A stretch of 5,809 nucleotides of DNA. Source: an uncultured Chloroflexaceae bacterium. GTDB taxonomy: Bacteria > Chloroflexota > Chloroflexia > Chloroflexales > Chloroflexaceae. The notes beneath the pieces were generated by a model that saw only the letters and a list, made by a program, of their open reading frames with translations, was not told the DNA's origin and did not search any database. How positions within the stretch are numbered: position 1 is the stretch's first letter; every line of letters begins with the position of its first letter. The DNA is taken from NCBI GenBank assembly GCA_937141995.1, contig CAKZQX010000322.1:1-5809 (forward strand). The letters run 5' to 3'. Positions 1 through 5,336 of this stretch are shown in pieces. Position numbers and translations under genes: made by a program.

Positions 1-61
1 CACGCACACTCATACCATGCTTTGTTCGCAATGCACGCATTTTTTCGCCAAATCGTTGCAT
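1..61 (-). CDS. XRE-family HTH regulator A, N-terminal part (cut by window edge)
   Basis: Only the first 20 codons lie in the window. They begin with ATG at 61 and read MQRFGEKMRALRTKHGMSVR, identical in protein to the start of gene B at 126-344. The DNA differs at one base in 61, a silent CAA/CAG change at base 56. An in-frame ATG two codons upstream (67) is an alternative start. The length-matched paralogue C supports the MQRF start. No good Shine-Dalgarno sequence precedes it. The rest of the gene runs off the left edge, so its integrity is unknown. It is probably a small DNA-binding repressor of the Cro/C1 type, third in a minus-strand array after C and B. Family assignment rests on its identity with B. 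Confidence 0.8.
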   Translation of the reverse strand, partial: MQRFGEKMRALRTKHGMSVR

Positions 62-80
62 GATCATTTGGTAAGACCCG

Positions 81-100
81 AGAACTGAGAACGACAGAAC
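81..100. repeat. AGAAC short direct repeats upstream of gene A
   Basis: AGAAC occurs at 81-85, 88-92 and 96-100, spaced 7 and 8 bases apart, with a degenerate fourth copy (AGACC) at 74-78. It sits 20-40 bases upstream of the start of gene A. It is the counterpart of the four-copy set at 357-383. A role as a regulator binding site is inferred only from position and repetition. Confidence 0.5.
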
Positions 101-125
101 TAACTGCGTCGGTCCTGTTCTCGCG

Positions 126-344
126 CTACGCTTCCACCTCTAACGCATCGTCCAGCAATTGGTCTGTCGATACGTTGAACAAGCGCGCCACCTTGAAGAC
201 AAAATCGGCGGTTGGTTTCCTCTTGCCGGTTTCAATTTCGCTAATCCGGCTGTGTCCTCGATACTCCAGCGCATCAGCCAGTTCACGCACACTCATACCA
301 TGCTTTGTTCGCAATGCACGCATTTTTTCGCCAAATCGCTGCAT
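126..344 (-). CDS. XRE-family HTH transcriptional regulator B
   Basis: This is a 72-residue stand-alone helix-turn-helix protein of the XRE (Cro/C1, HTH_3) family. Residues 6-17 form the first helix region, 18-27 (SVRELADALE) the second and about 29-38 the recognition segment. The family signature ETGKRKP follows at 38-44, then the ARLFNVSTDQLL scaffold at 53-64. The tail LLDDALEVEA lies at the end. I chose ATG at 344 because it gives exactly the 72-residue length of paralogue C; ATG at 350 is also in frame. Neither has a clear ribosome-binding site. It is 62% identical to C (45 of 72 residues), but 7 of the 9 residues 29-37 differ, so it probably binds another operator. It lies 64 bases downstream of C on the same strand, which suggests an operon. 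It is expected to bind DNA as a dimer, but its target is unknown. Confidence 0.87.
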   Translation of the reverse strand: MQRFGEKMRALRTKHGMSVRELADALEYRGHSRISEIETGKRKPTADFVFKVARLFNVSTDQLLDDALEVEA

Positions 345-408
345 GATCATTTGGTCAGAACCGAGAACTGAGAACGACAGAACTAACTGCGTCGGTGTTC
401 TTCTCGTT
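284..408. repeat. Right copy of the 283-bp-period tandem duplication
   Basis: This segment covers the first 20 codons of gene B and the whole B-C spacer, and it matches 1-125. Similarity fades at about 396-408, just before the stop codon of gene C, and then resumes at the weaker level of the older B/C paralogy. This suggests that one gene-plus-spacer unit was copied after C and B had already diverged. Confidence 0.88.
357..383. repeat. Four AGAAC direct repeats upstream of gene B
   Basis: AGAAC lies at 357-361, 364-368, 371-375 and 379-383, with start-to-start spacing of 7, 7 and 8 bases. On the coding strand of the XRE genes these read GTTCT. The set occupies the spacer between the stop of C and the start of B and is kept in the duplicated copy near 74-100. 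It could be a binding array for one of the XRE proteins, or simply low-complexity drift. Confidence 0.5.
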
Positions 409-627
409 CTATTCTTCCACCTCCAACGCATCGTCCAGCAGTCGGTCTGCGGAGATATTAAACAGCTTTGCGACCTTCATCACCAACTCAAGCGAAGGTT
501 TTTTCTTGCCCGTTTCAACCAGACTAAGGTAGACATGCGCGTTATAGCCCAACTGGGCTGCCAGTTCACGTAAGGTCATACCTCGCCGGGTTCGGAGTGT
601 TCGCAATTTTTCGCCAAATCGCTGCAT
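409..627 (-). CDS. XRE-family HTH transcriptional regulator C (promoter-proximal)
   Basis: This is a 72-residue XRE/Cro-C1 type HTH protein without an effector domain. Visible features are the MQRFGEK start, a second-helix segment TLRELAAQLGY (18-28), a recognition segment NAHVYLSLV (29-37), the family signature ETGKKKP (38-44) and a terminal LLDDALEVEE. The frame stays open to an ATG at 681, but that start lies inside the palindrome at 671-692. The MQRF start at 627 matches genes A and B and has a weak GGTGG upstream. It is the first gene of the minus-strand array and the nearest to the control region at 644-692, so autorepression through that palindrome is the simplest reading (inference). 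It could equally be the antitoxin or immunity-type regulator of a neighbouring cassette, although no toxin is recognisable. Confidence 0.87.
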   Translation of the reverse strand: MQRFGEKLRTLRTRRGMTLRELAAQLGYNAHVYLSLVETGKKKPSLELVMKVAKLFNISADRLLDDALEVEE

Positions 628-643
628 TATTGAACAACCACCA

Positions 644-672
644 TTGACATTTATCCAATGATATGGTATCTT
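644..672 (+). promoter_or_regulatory. Plus-strand sigma70-type promoter
   Basis: A perfect -35 TTGACA (644-649) and a -10 TATCTT (667-672) are separated by exactly 17 bases. The transcription start would fall near 679, inside the palindrome at 671-692, which is ideal for repression. The first supported gene downstream is at 825, giving a leader of about 145 bases. Confidence 0.65.
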
Positions 673-692
673 GTTATCCATTAGGATAACAA
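663..692 (-). promoter_or_regulatory. Possible divergent promoter for the XRE array
   Basis: On the minus strand TTGTTA (692 to 687) and TACCAT (668 to 663) are 18 bases apart, each matching four of six consensus positions. The start would lie near 655, leaving a leader of about 30 bases before the ATG at 627. It shares DNA with the plus-strand promoter and the palindrome, so one bound repressor could shut both directions. The match is modest and the assignment tentative. Confidence 0.4.
671..692. promoter_or_regulatory. 22-bp palindromic operator candidate
   Basis: TTGTTATCC (671-679) and GGATAACAA (684-692) are perfect 9-base inverted arms around ATTA. A further TTATCC half-site lies at 651-656, 23 bases from the matching half-site at 674-679. 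The palindrome covers the end of the plus-strand -10 and its predicted start, as well as the -35 of the minus-strand promoter. XRE repressors typically bind such dyads, and gene C is the obvious candidate (inference). Confidence 0.65.
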
Positions 693-782
693 ACTGTGAT
701 CATGCTCCTCACGCTGCAATGGCAGCCGGGGGCACAACGGCGGCACGGGAGCGCCGATGCATGCGGTCATTGTAGCACGACA

Positions 783-795
783 GTGGCCGGGCCAC
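783..795. repeat. Short GC-rich palindrome in the leader
   Basis: GTGGCC and GGCCAC are perfect 6-base arms around one G, located 16 bases upstream of the AGGAG ribosome-binding site at 811-815. It could be a small hairpin or a binding site in the untranslated leader. In GC-rich DNA a dyad this short can also arise by chance. Nothing else is evident between 693 and 810. Confidence 0.3.
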
Positions 796-824
796 GGCAT
801 ACCCGCCCGCAGGAGACTGCTCTT

Positions 825-1082
825 ATGGAACATCCCACGCTCGCGCAGGCCCATCCCCCCACTGCGACGCTGGCCGGCTACACCTTCGTTCGGCATATCG
901 GCTTTATCCTGGATGAACTGAGCGCGCAGGGTTTGCAACTCTGGCCCGACGAAGGCAACCAGTGGCACTGGCGCTGGAACGCCACCGATCTTCGCTCGGA
1001 GCGCGGCTTCTGGGCGATTGGCGAGGCGCTGGTGGATGCGCTGGTGACACGCTATCCGACCGTTTTTGATGTGCATGGGTAG
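825..1082 (+). CDS. Hypothetical 85-residue protein
   Basis: I do not recognise the family. ATG at 825 is preceded by AGGAG at 811-815 with a 9-base gap. The frame is open further up to a GTG at 696, but that region has no ribosome-binding site and an arginine/cysteine-rich translation unlike a real N-terminus. The protein has a proline-rich start (residues 4-16) and a predicted amphipathic stretch FVRHIGFILDELSAQGLQLW (21-40). A tryptophan-rich strand-like patch QWHWRWN (46-52) follows, then a helix-like GFWAIGEALVDALVTRYP (61-78). There are no cysteines, signal peptide or membrane segment. It is the first gene after the plus-strand promoter and operator at 644-692, so it is probably controlled by the XRE proteins. 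It ends 165 bases before the cupin gene. It could be a small accessory protein of the cassette; no function can be assigned. Confidence 0.65.
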   Translation: MEHPTLAQAHPPTATLAGYTFVRHIGFILDELSAQGLQLWPDEGNQWHWRWNATDLRSERGFWAIGEALVDALVTRYPTVFDVHG

Positions 1083-1115
1083 TACCCGGCGGCTTACCTG
1101 CCAGTGCTGGGCGGC

Positions 1116-1135
1116 GGACGCGCAGAAGCGCGTCC
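1116..1135. repeat. Perfect hairpin repeat, copy 1
   Basis: GGACGCGC and GCGCGTCC form an uninterrupted 8-base stem around AGAA. It lies 34 bases after the stop of the 85-residue protein. The same 20 bases recur at 3725-3744, again downstream of a gene. No T-run follows, so a classical intrinsic terminator is unlikely. A dispersed REP-like element or an RNA-stabilising hairpin fits better. The rest of 1083-1247 shows nothing recognisable apart from the cupin ribosome-binding site. Confidence 0.7.
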
Positions 1136-1247
1136 CTACCGGATTTCCTGGATTTAATGTGCTGCGTCGCACCCGGCGGTAGCTTCCCTACCCTGGCACA
1201 CATGTTGCTGCGCCGGTTGTATGAACCCATAGCAGAGGAGATCCGGT

Positions 1248-1799
1248 ATGGCAACCGAACAGCAACTCGATCATGTTGTACAATCACCGGAGACCATTGT
1301 GCAAACCATGCCCGATGATGGCACGTTCCCCAACAACGAACAATTGCCATTGGTGTTGTACCGGGGTGCAATCCGGGTCGCGGAAGGTGATCCGGCAGCC
1401 ACCATCGAGCAGGTGTTTGCGGCAAATGGCTGGGGCAACTCCTGGCGCAACGGCATCTTTCCCTACCACCACTATCACAGCACGGCGCATGAAGTGCTGG
1501 GGGTGGCGCGCGGTACAGCACGGGTACAACTCGGCGGTGACAGCAACGGCGCGACGTTTGAGGTACAGGCCGGGGATGTGCTGATTCTGCCGGCAGGCGT
1601 GGCGCATAAAAACCTGGGCTCCAGCGCCGATTTTCAGGTGATTGGCGCTTACCCGGCGGGGCAGCGTTGGGATATGAACTATGGCAAGCCGGGCGAGCGC
1701 CCCCAGACCGATCAGCAGATTGCGCAGGTACCGCGCCCGGAGAGCGACCCGGTATACGGCCAGGGTGGGCCGCTGGCGGAGCAGTGGCAACTCCAGTAA
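1248..1799 (+). CDS. YjlB-like cupin-domain protein
   Basis: This 183-residue single-domain cupin resembles the uncharacterised Bacillus YjlB family along its full length. Hallmarks are DDGTFPNN (23-30), LPLVLYRGA (33-41), NGWGNSWRNG (60-69) and a C-terminal DPVYGQGGPL (167-176). Cupin motif 1 fits G-x5-HxH-x4-E-x6-G: G69, H75, H77, E82, G89. Motif 2 is GDVLILPAGVAHKN (109-122) with metal-ligand H120. The likely metal ligands H75, H77, E82 and H120 are all present, so the beta-barrel should bind a divalent metal. The substrate is unknown for the family. It is a cytosolic protein with no signal peptide. ATG at 1248 has AGAGGAG at 1234-1240, 7 bases upstream. The methyltransferase starts 31 bases after its stop, suggesting co-transcription, although no functional link between these families is established. 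Confidence 0.93.
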   Translation: MATEQQLDHVVQSPETIVQTMPDDGTFPNNEQLPLVLYRGAIRVAEGDPAATIEQVFAANGWGNSWRNGIFPYHHYHSTAHEVLGVARGTARVQLGGDSNGATFEVQAGDVLILPAGVAHKNLGSSADFQVIGAYPAGQRWDMNYGKPGERPQTDQQIAQVPRPESDPVYGQGGPLAEQWQLQ

Positions 1800-1817
1800 G
1801 AACAGCAGAACAAAGAA
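1799..1817. repeat. AGAAC repeats between cupin and methyltransferase
   Basis: AGAAC occurs at 1799-1803 and 1807-1811, followed by AAGAAT at 1813-1818, all on an 8-base or similar pitch just upstream of the methyltransferase start. It resembles the AGAAC sets in front of the XRE genes A and B. There is no Shine-Dalgarno sequence here, which is odd for a gene start. A shared regulator is possible, but chance cannot be excluded in a purine-rich spacer. Confidence 0.25.
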
Positions 1818-1830
1818 TAATGACGTTACT

Positions 1831-3633
1831 GTGACCGACGCGAACGACATCCCGATTGCTGCCGCGCATGGCCGTCCACTCCTGACCTGGGTGGGCAAAC
1901 GGCCCCTGCGCCGGGTCACCGCCCTCCCCGCGCAGCATAGCGCAACCTTCGACCCCGCTTCCGGCATCCCACCGGACGCCGCCTGGACCGACTGGCCGGA
2001 CTCCTACCCGCCGGGGGGACTGCTGTTCCACGGCGATAACAAAGAGGTGCTGGCCCACCTGCTGGCACACGGATTCCGCGGCCGGATTAACCTGATCTAC
2101 ATCGATCCGCCTTTCGCATCGGGGGCCGACTATGTGCGCAAGGTGCAACTGCGGGGCGTCATCCGTGCGGCCCGAATTGACGGCGCGGACTACTCCCTCG
2201 GCGAGCAGGTGCAGTACACCGACATCTGGTCAAACGACAGCTACCTGCAGTTCATGTACGAGCGACTGCTGCTGCTGCGGGAACTGCTGGCGGAAACCGG
2301 CAGCATCTACCTGCACTGCGACTACCGTCAGTCGCACCATCTGCGCTGCCTGATGGATGAAGTCTTCGGCGCAGAGCATCTGCAGAATGAGATTATCTGG
2401 TTTTATCCCCGTGGTGGCGATAGCACCCGACAATTTAACCGCAAACACGATACCATTCTCTTCTACACCAAGGGTGATACCTGGACCTTCAACTATCATG
2501 ATGTAGTTATCCCCTACACACCGGAGCAGTTAGCTCGCTTCGACCAGGAAGATGCGCATGGCCGCTTCTACTGGAATGTCAACCCGCGCGGCGAGCGGGT
2601 TAAGACCTACCTGCGCAAGGGCGGCATCGGCGAATACGATGTCTGGAACATCGGGATCAACGCCGCGCAGAGCCGGCAGATCGGCTATCCCACGCTCAAG
2701 CCGGAAGCCCTGCTGAAGCGGATCATCCGCGCCTCGTCCAACCCGGGCGATCTGCTGCTCGACTGCTTTATCGGATCGGGCACAACCGCAGCGGTGGCGC
2801 AAAAGCTGAACCGTCGCTGGATCGGCAGCGATATCAACCGGGGCGCAATTCAGACGACGGTGAAGCGGTTGCAACCGATTATCGCGGCGCAACTTGCCGA
2901 AGACGAAGCGCCGGTTACGCGGTCATTCACGGTGCATCGGGTGAATAACTATGATCTGGCGCTGCCGCATGGTGAGGCGATTACCCTGGTATGCCGGCAT
3001 CTCGGCGTTGAACGCAGCCGCGCAGACAGCTTTTTCGACGGCACGCTGGGACAACGGCTGGTCAAGATTATCCCGTTTGATCACCCGCTCGGCTGGCGCG
3101 ACCTGGACGCACTCCAGCGCGAACTGGTCGCCCGGCCCGACGAAACCCGCGATATTGCCCTGGTCTGCCTGGGCCAGGAGTTAGCCACCGTAGCATGGTT
3201 GGAGGAGTGGCACCGCCTGCGCACAACCGGACCAAATCGGATCGAAATAATCGAACTGCGCAGTAATGCGCGCTATGGCACATTCATCGCTCACCAGCCG
3301 GCCACGGCGCGTGTCAGCATCGAACGCCGCGACGATCGGATCAGAGTAGCGATCAGCGATTTTATCAGTCCCACGATTATCACCCGGCTAGAGCTGGACC
3401 AGGCGCTCTTCCGTGCCGGCATTCCCGACTGGCGCGCAATGGTTGACGCGGTGATGATTGACAGCGCGTATGATGGGCGCGTTTTCAATATGACCCACTG
3501 CGACCTGCCCGCCCGCCGGCAGGATCTGGTCAGCGGCAGCTACGACCTGCCCGCCCCCGCCGAACGCACGACCATTGCCGTCAAGATTATCGACATGCTG
3601 GGCGAGGAAGTCCTGGTCGTGGCAACCGTGTAA
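1831..3633 (+). CDS. Beta-class DNA amino-methyltransferase (Type III Mod-like), solitary
   Basis: A 600-residue site-specific DNA methyltransferase of the N6_N4_Mtase family, predicted to transfer a methyl group from S-adenosylmethionine to adenine N6 or cytosine N4. GDNKEVLAHL (68-77) precedes catalytic motif IV, DPPF (92-95). YPTLKPEALLKRII (286-299) leads into the cofactor motif I, DCFIGSGTT (311-319), and then WIGSDI (330-335). Motif IV before motif I defines the beta class, as in Type III Mod subunits. The variable middle (about 100-285) should hold the target-recognition region. Residues 360-600 form a long C-terminal extension that I do not recognise. The start is uncertain: I use GTG at 1831, because ATG at 1681 would overlap the cupin by 119 bases. 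No Shine-Dalgarno sequence is visible. No Res helicase-nuclease gene lies nearby, so it looks like an orphan or the modification part of an incomplete system. Confidence 0.92.
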   Translation: MTDANDIPIAAAHGRPLLTWVGKRPLRRVTALPAQHSATFDPASGIPPDAAWTDWPDSYPPGGLLFHGDNKEVLAHLLAHGFRGRINLIYIDPPFASGADYVRKVQLRGVIRAARIDGADYSLGEQVQYTDIWSNDSYLQFMYERLLLLRELLAETGSIYLHCDYRQSHHLRCLMDEVFGAEHLQNEIIWFYPRGGDSTRQFNRKHDTILFYTKGDTWTFNYHDVVIPYTPEQLARFDQEDAHGRFYWNVNPRGERVKTYLRKGGIGEYDVWNIGINAAQSRQIGYPTLKPEALLKRIIRASSNPGDLLLDCFIGSGTTAAVAQKLNRRWIGSDINRGAIQTTVKRLQPIIAAQLAEDEAPVTRSFTVHRVNNYDLALPHGEAITLVCRHLGVERSRADSFFDGTLGQRLVKIIPFDHPLGWRDLDALQRELVARPDETRDIALVCLGQELATVAWLEEWHRLRTTGPNRIEIIELRSNARYGTFIAHQPATARVSIERRDDRIRVAISDFISPTIITRLELDQALFRAGIPDWRAMVDAVMIDSAYDGRVFNMTHCDLPARRQDLVSGSYDLPAPAERTTIAVKIIDMLGEEVLVVATV

Positions 3634-3634
3634 C

Positions 3635-3652
3635 GGCTCAGCCAAATGAGCC
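3635..3652 (+). terminator. Small hairpin just after the methyltransferase stop
   Basis: GGCTCA and TGAGCC form a perfect 6-base stem with a 6-base loop, starting 2 bases after the TAA. There is no downstream T-run, so intrinsic termination would be weak. It may act as a 3' end stabiliser or be fortuitous. Confidence 0.35.
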
Positions 3653-3676
3653 ACCGAGAACACCGAGAACACCGAG
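3653..3676. repeat. Tandem 9-bp repeat ACCGAGAAC
   Basis: Two perfect units (3653-3661 and 3662-3670) and a third partial unit ACCGAG (3671-3676) follow head to tail. Similar purine-rich 'accgagaac/acagagaac' strings occur as intergenic repeats in several bacterial phyla; their role is unknown. Confidence 0.7.
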
Positions 3677-3724
3677 CGATACGCCCTGTGCCCAGATGCC
3701 AGGATTCTCCGATTTTTTCGGGAG

Positions 3725-3744
3725 GGACGCGCAGAAGCGCGTCC
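3725..3744. repeat. Perfect hairpin repeat, copy 2
   Basis: Identical over all 20 bases to 1116-1135: an 8-base stem GGACGCGC/GCGCGTCC with loop AGAA. It lies between the methyltransferase and the peptidase promoter. Flanking bases are not conserved between the copies beyond the stem, so the stem itself appears to be the conserved unit. A T-run (3714-3718) lies before the hairpin on this strand, not after it, which argues against a plus-strand intrinsic terminator. Confidence 0.7.
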
Positions 3745-3763
3745 GCATCCCCGCCTGACGTGG

Positions 3764-3791
3764 TTCACCCGTATGCGCGTTATGGTATAGT
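3764..3791 (+). promoter_or_regulatory. Extended -10 promoter of the M16 peptidase gene
   Basis: The -10 TATAGT (3786-3791) is preceded by TGG at 3783-3785, an extended -10 element. A moderate -35, TTCACC (3764-3769), lies 16 bases upstream. Transcription would start near 3798, leaving a leader of about 50 bases before the ATG at 3849. This makes the peptidase independent of the methyltransferase. Confidence 0.55.
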
Positions 3792-3848
3792 ATTTCCTAC
3801 AACATAATCTCCGTGCCACTGCGCACTTACCGCCCGGAGGATACACCC

Positions 3849-5309
3849 ATGCAACGCTATCTCCTGCCCTGCTTCGTACTCCTGTTGCTGTTGAGCGCTC
3901 CGCCAGTGAGCGCCCAGGCGCAGGATGTACCACCGACAACGAGCAGTGACCCGTTTCCGCTCTACCGTTTTACCCTGCCGAATGGCATGCAGGTCTGGTG
4001 CCGGCCCCGCACCGACAGCAACTCCGCAACCGTGCTGCTGGCTATGGGCGTTGGCGCACGCCACGAAGATGCCTCCAACAACGGCATTTCACATTATGTC
4101 GAGCATATGCTCTTCACCGGCACCGAGCGCTGGAACGAGGAGGAGGTCAAATCGATCATTACCCGGCGCGGCGGTAACTGGAACGGCTGGACTTCGCTGG
4201 AACAGACCGTCTACTTTGCCGAAGTCGCCGCGCAGGATATCCCCATTGCCCTGGACTGGCTGGATCAGGTGGTCTTTCGTGCCACTTTTCCCGCGAACAA
4301 AGTAGACAAAGAACGTGAGGTCGTTTTCCAGGAGAAGTGGGGACGCTACGGCCGGCTGATCAACTCCCTCGATCGCCTCGGCTTTGGCTACGAACTGGAC
4401 CGCAGTGTGCGGCGGGCCATCTTCCCCGACTCAACCCTGGGGCTGCGCGTGATTGGCGAAGATGCCCCGCTGGAGCAGATTGACCGAGCGGCGCTCCTGG
4501 AATTCTACCAGACGCACTACATTCCCAACAACGCGGTACTGATTGTTGTCGGCAATATCACGCCGGAGCAGATCCGCGAGTTGGCGCAGAACCAGTTTGG
4601 CGACCTGGAGCCGGGCACCCGTCCGCCCATGCCCGACCCGCCCGCACTGCCGGAAGCCGGACCCCACAAGGTGGTTGTGCGCGGCCCCCTGCTGACCGCG
4701 CAAACCCGGGTGATGCTGGGCGCGCGCACCGTGGGGCGCAACCACCCGGACCGCTGGGCGTTGGAAGTGCTGGCCGAACTGCTCGACCGTAACCTGACCG
4801 AGGAGATCCGCTATCAGCAGGGGCTAGTGTACGGCCTGAGCGCCGGGAATGTCTTCTTCAACGACGCGGGCTACCTGGTCATCACCACAACCTCCGACAG
4901 TGCCAACGCCGACCTGATCAGGCGCACCATCGAAGAGCAACTGGAGCGCATTCGGCAGGGCACGATCGACCCGGAGCGAGTGGCCGAAGCGCAGGCGGCC
5001 CTGCAGGGAAGCTGGGCACTGGCAACCGAGGACAACTACACCCGCGCCCGCTGGCTGGCGCAGTGGCCGGCGGTGTTGAGCGCGGAGGAAGCCATTCCCG
5101 ACTATCCGGCAAAGATTGGCGCAGTGACACCAGCCGATCTAGCACGGGTTGTGCAAAACTATGTCACACCGGAACGCCGCTACCTGGGTCTGCACAATCC
5201 GGTAGTCACCGTTACGAGCGGTGCCTGGATCGGTGGTGGGGTTATCGGGATGGGCGCCGGCGCATGGCTGACACGGCGGCTCTGGCGGCGCGCAAGACTC
5301 GCCAGATAA
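3849..5309 (+). CDS. Exported, membrane-anchored M16 family zinc metallopeptidase
   Basis: A 486-residue pitrilysin/processing-peptidase-like protease that should cleave peptides or unfolded proteins outside the cytoplasm. Residues 1-24 form a signal peptide: a basic start, a leucine-rich core and a VSA-Q type cleavage site. The M16 domain begins at LPNGMQVW (43-50). The inverted zinc motif HYVEH (82-86) gives ligands H82 and H86 and catalytic E85. The third ligand is E162 in KEREVVFQE, 75 residues on, the usual spacing. The second half carries the R-x6-Y element RYQQGLVY (321-328), typical of the M16 C-terminal domain. A glycine-rich membrane helix (about 458-475) and an arginine-rich tail TRRLWRRARLAR end the protein, predicting a cytoplasmic C-terminus. 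ATG at 3849 has GGAGG at 3836-3840. M16B proteins often come as active/inactive gene pairs, but no partner gene is adjacent here. Confidence 0.94.
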   Translation: MQRYLLPCFVLLLLLSAPPVSAQAQDVPPTTSSDPFPLYRFTLPNGMQVWCRPRTDSNSATVLLAMGVGARHEDASNNGISHYVEHMLFTGTERWNEEEVKSIITRRGGNWNGWTSLEQTVYFAEVAAQDIPIALDWLDQVVFRATFPANKVDKEREVVFQEKWGRYGRLINSLDRLGFGYELDRSVRRAIFPDSTLGLRVIGEDAPLEQIDRAALLEFYQTHYIPNNAVLIVVGNITPEQIRELAQNQFGDLEPGTRPPMPDPPALPEAGPHKVVVRGPLLTAQTRVMLGARTVGRNHPDRWALEVLAELLDRNLTEEIRYQQGLVYGLSAGNVFFNDAGYLVITTTSDSANADLIRRTIEEQLERIRQGTIDPERVAEAQAALQGSWALATEDNYTRARWLAQWPAVLSAEEAIPDYPAKIGAVTPADLARVVQNYVTPERRYLGLHNPVVTVTSGAWIGGGVIGMGAGAWLTRRLWRRARLAR

Positions 5310-5336
5310 AACAACCAAAAAATTTCCAAACAAGGG

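Larger units (their letters stand above)
1..125. repeat. Left copy of a 283-bp-period tandem duplication
   Basis: Bases 1-125 align without gaps to 284-408. The coding part (1-61 versus 284-344) matches at 60 of 61 bases. The noncoding spacer (62-125 versus 345-408) matches at about 57 of 64, with the mismatches clustered at the right end. The unit therefore consists of an XRE gene plus its upstream spacer. The copy may continue beyond the left edge. Confidence 0.9.

Noticed and set aside
1..408. Tandem duplication as a CRISPR array
   Set aside because: Only two copies with a 283-base period are seen, and they contain coding sequence; there are no short repeats with unique spacers of about 30-40 bases.
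628..681. ATG at 681 as the start of XRE gene C
   Set aside because: It would place the start codon inside the palindrome and add 18 residues absent from paralogues. ATG at 627 matches A and B.
696..824. N-terminal extension of the 85-residue protein from GTG 696 or ATG 702
   Set aside because: There is no ribosome-binding site, the amino-acid make-up is shadow-like, and a good AGGAG precedes ATG 825.
1205..1233. TTGCTG-17-CATAGC as a cupin promoter
   Set aside because: The -10 matches only three of six positions and transcription would start within or after the ribosome-binding site.
1681..1830. ATG at 1681 as the methyltransferase start
   Set aside because: It lies deep inside the cupin gene and adds 50 arginine/serine-rich residues, with no ribosome-binding site. 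Family-like sequence starts only after about 1870.
1284..1967. 227-codon minus-strand open frame
   Set aside because: It is antisense to the well-supported cupin and shows no recognisable domain or start signal.
904..2148. Long 414-codon minus-strand open frame
   Set aside because: It lies antisense to the 85-residue protein, cupin and methyltransferase. Its translation is proline/arginine-rich with no family features, as expected for the opposite strand of GC-rich genes.
3709..3724. CTCCGA/T-run/TCGGGAG as an intrinsic terminator
   Set aside because: The T-run forms the loop rather than following the stem, and the stem is short with a bulge.
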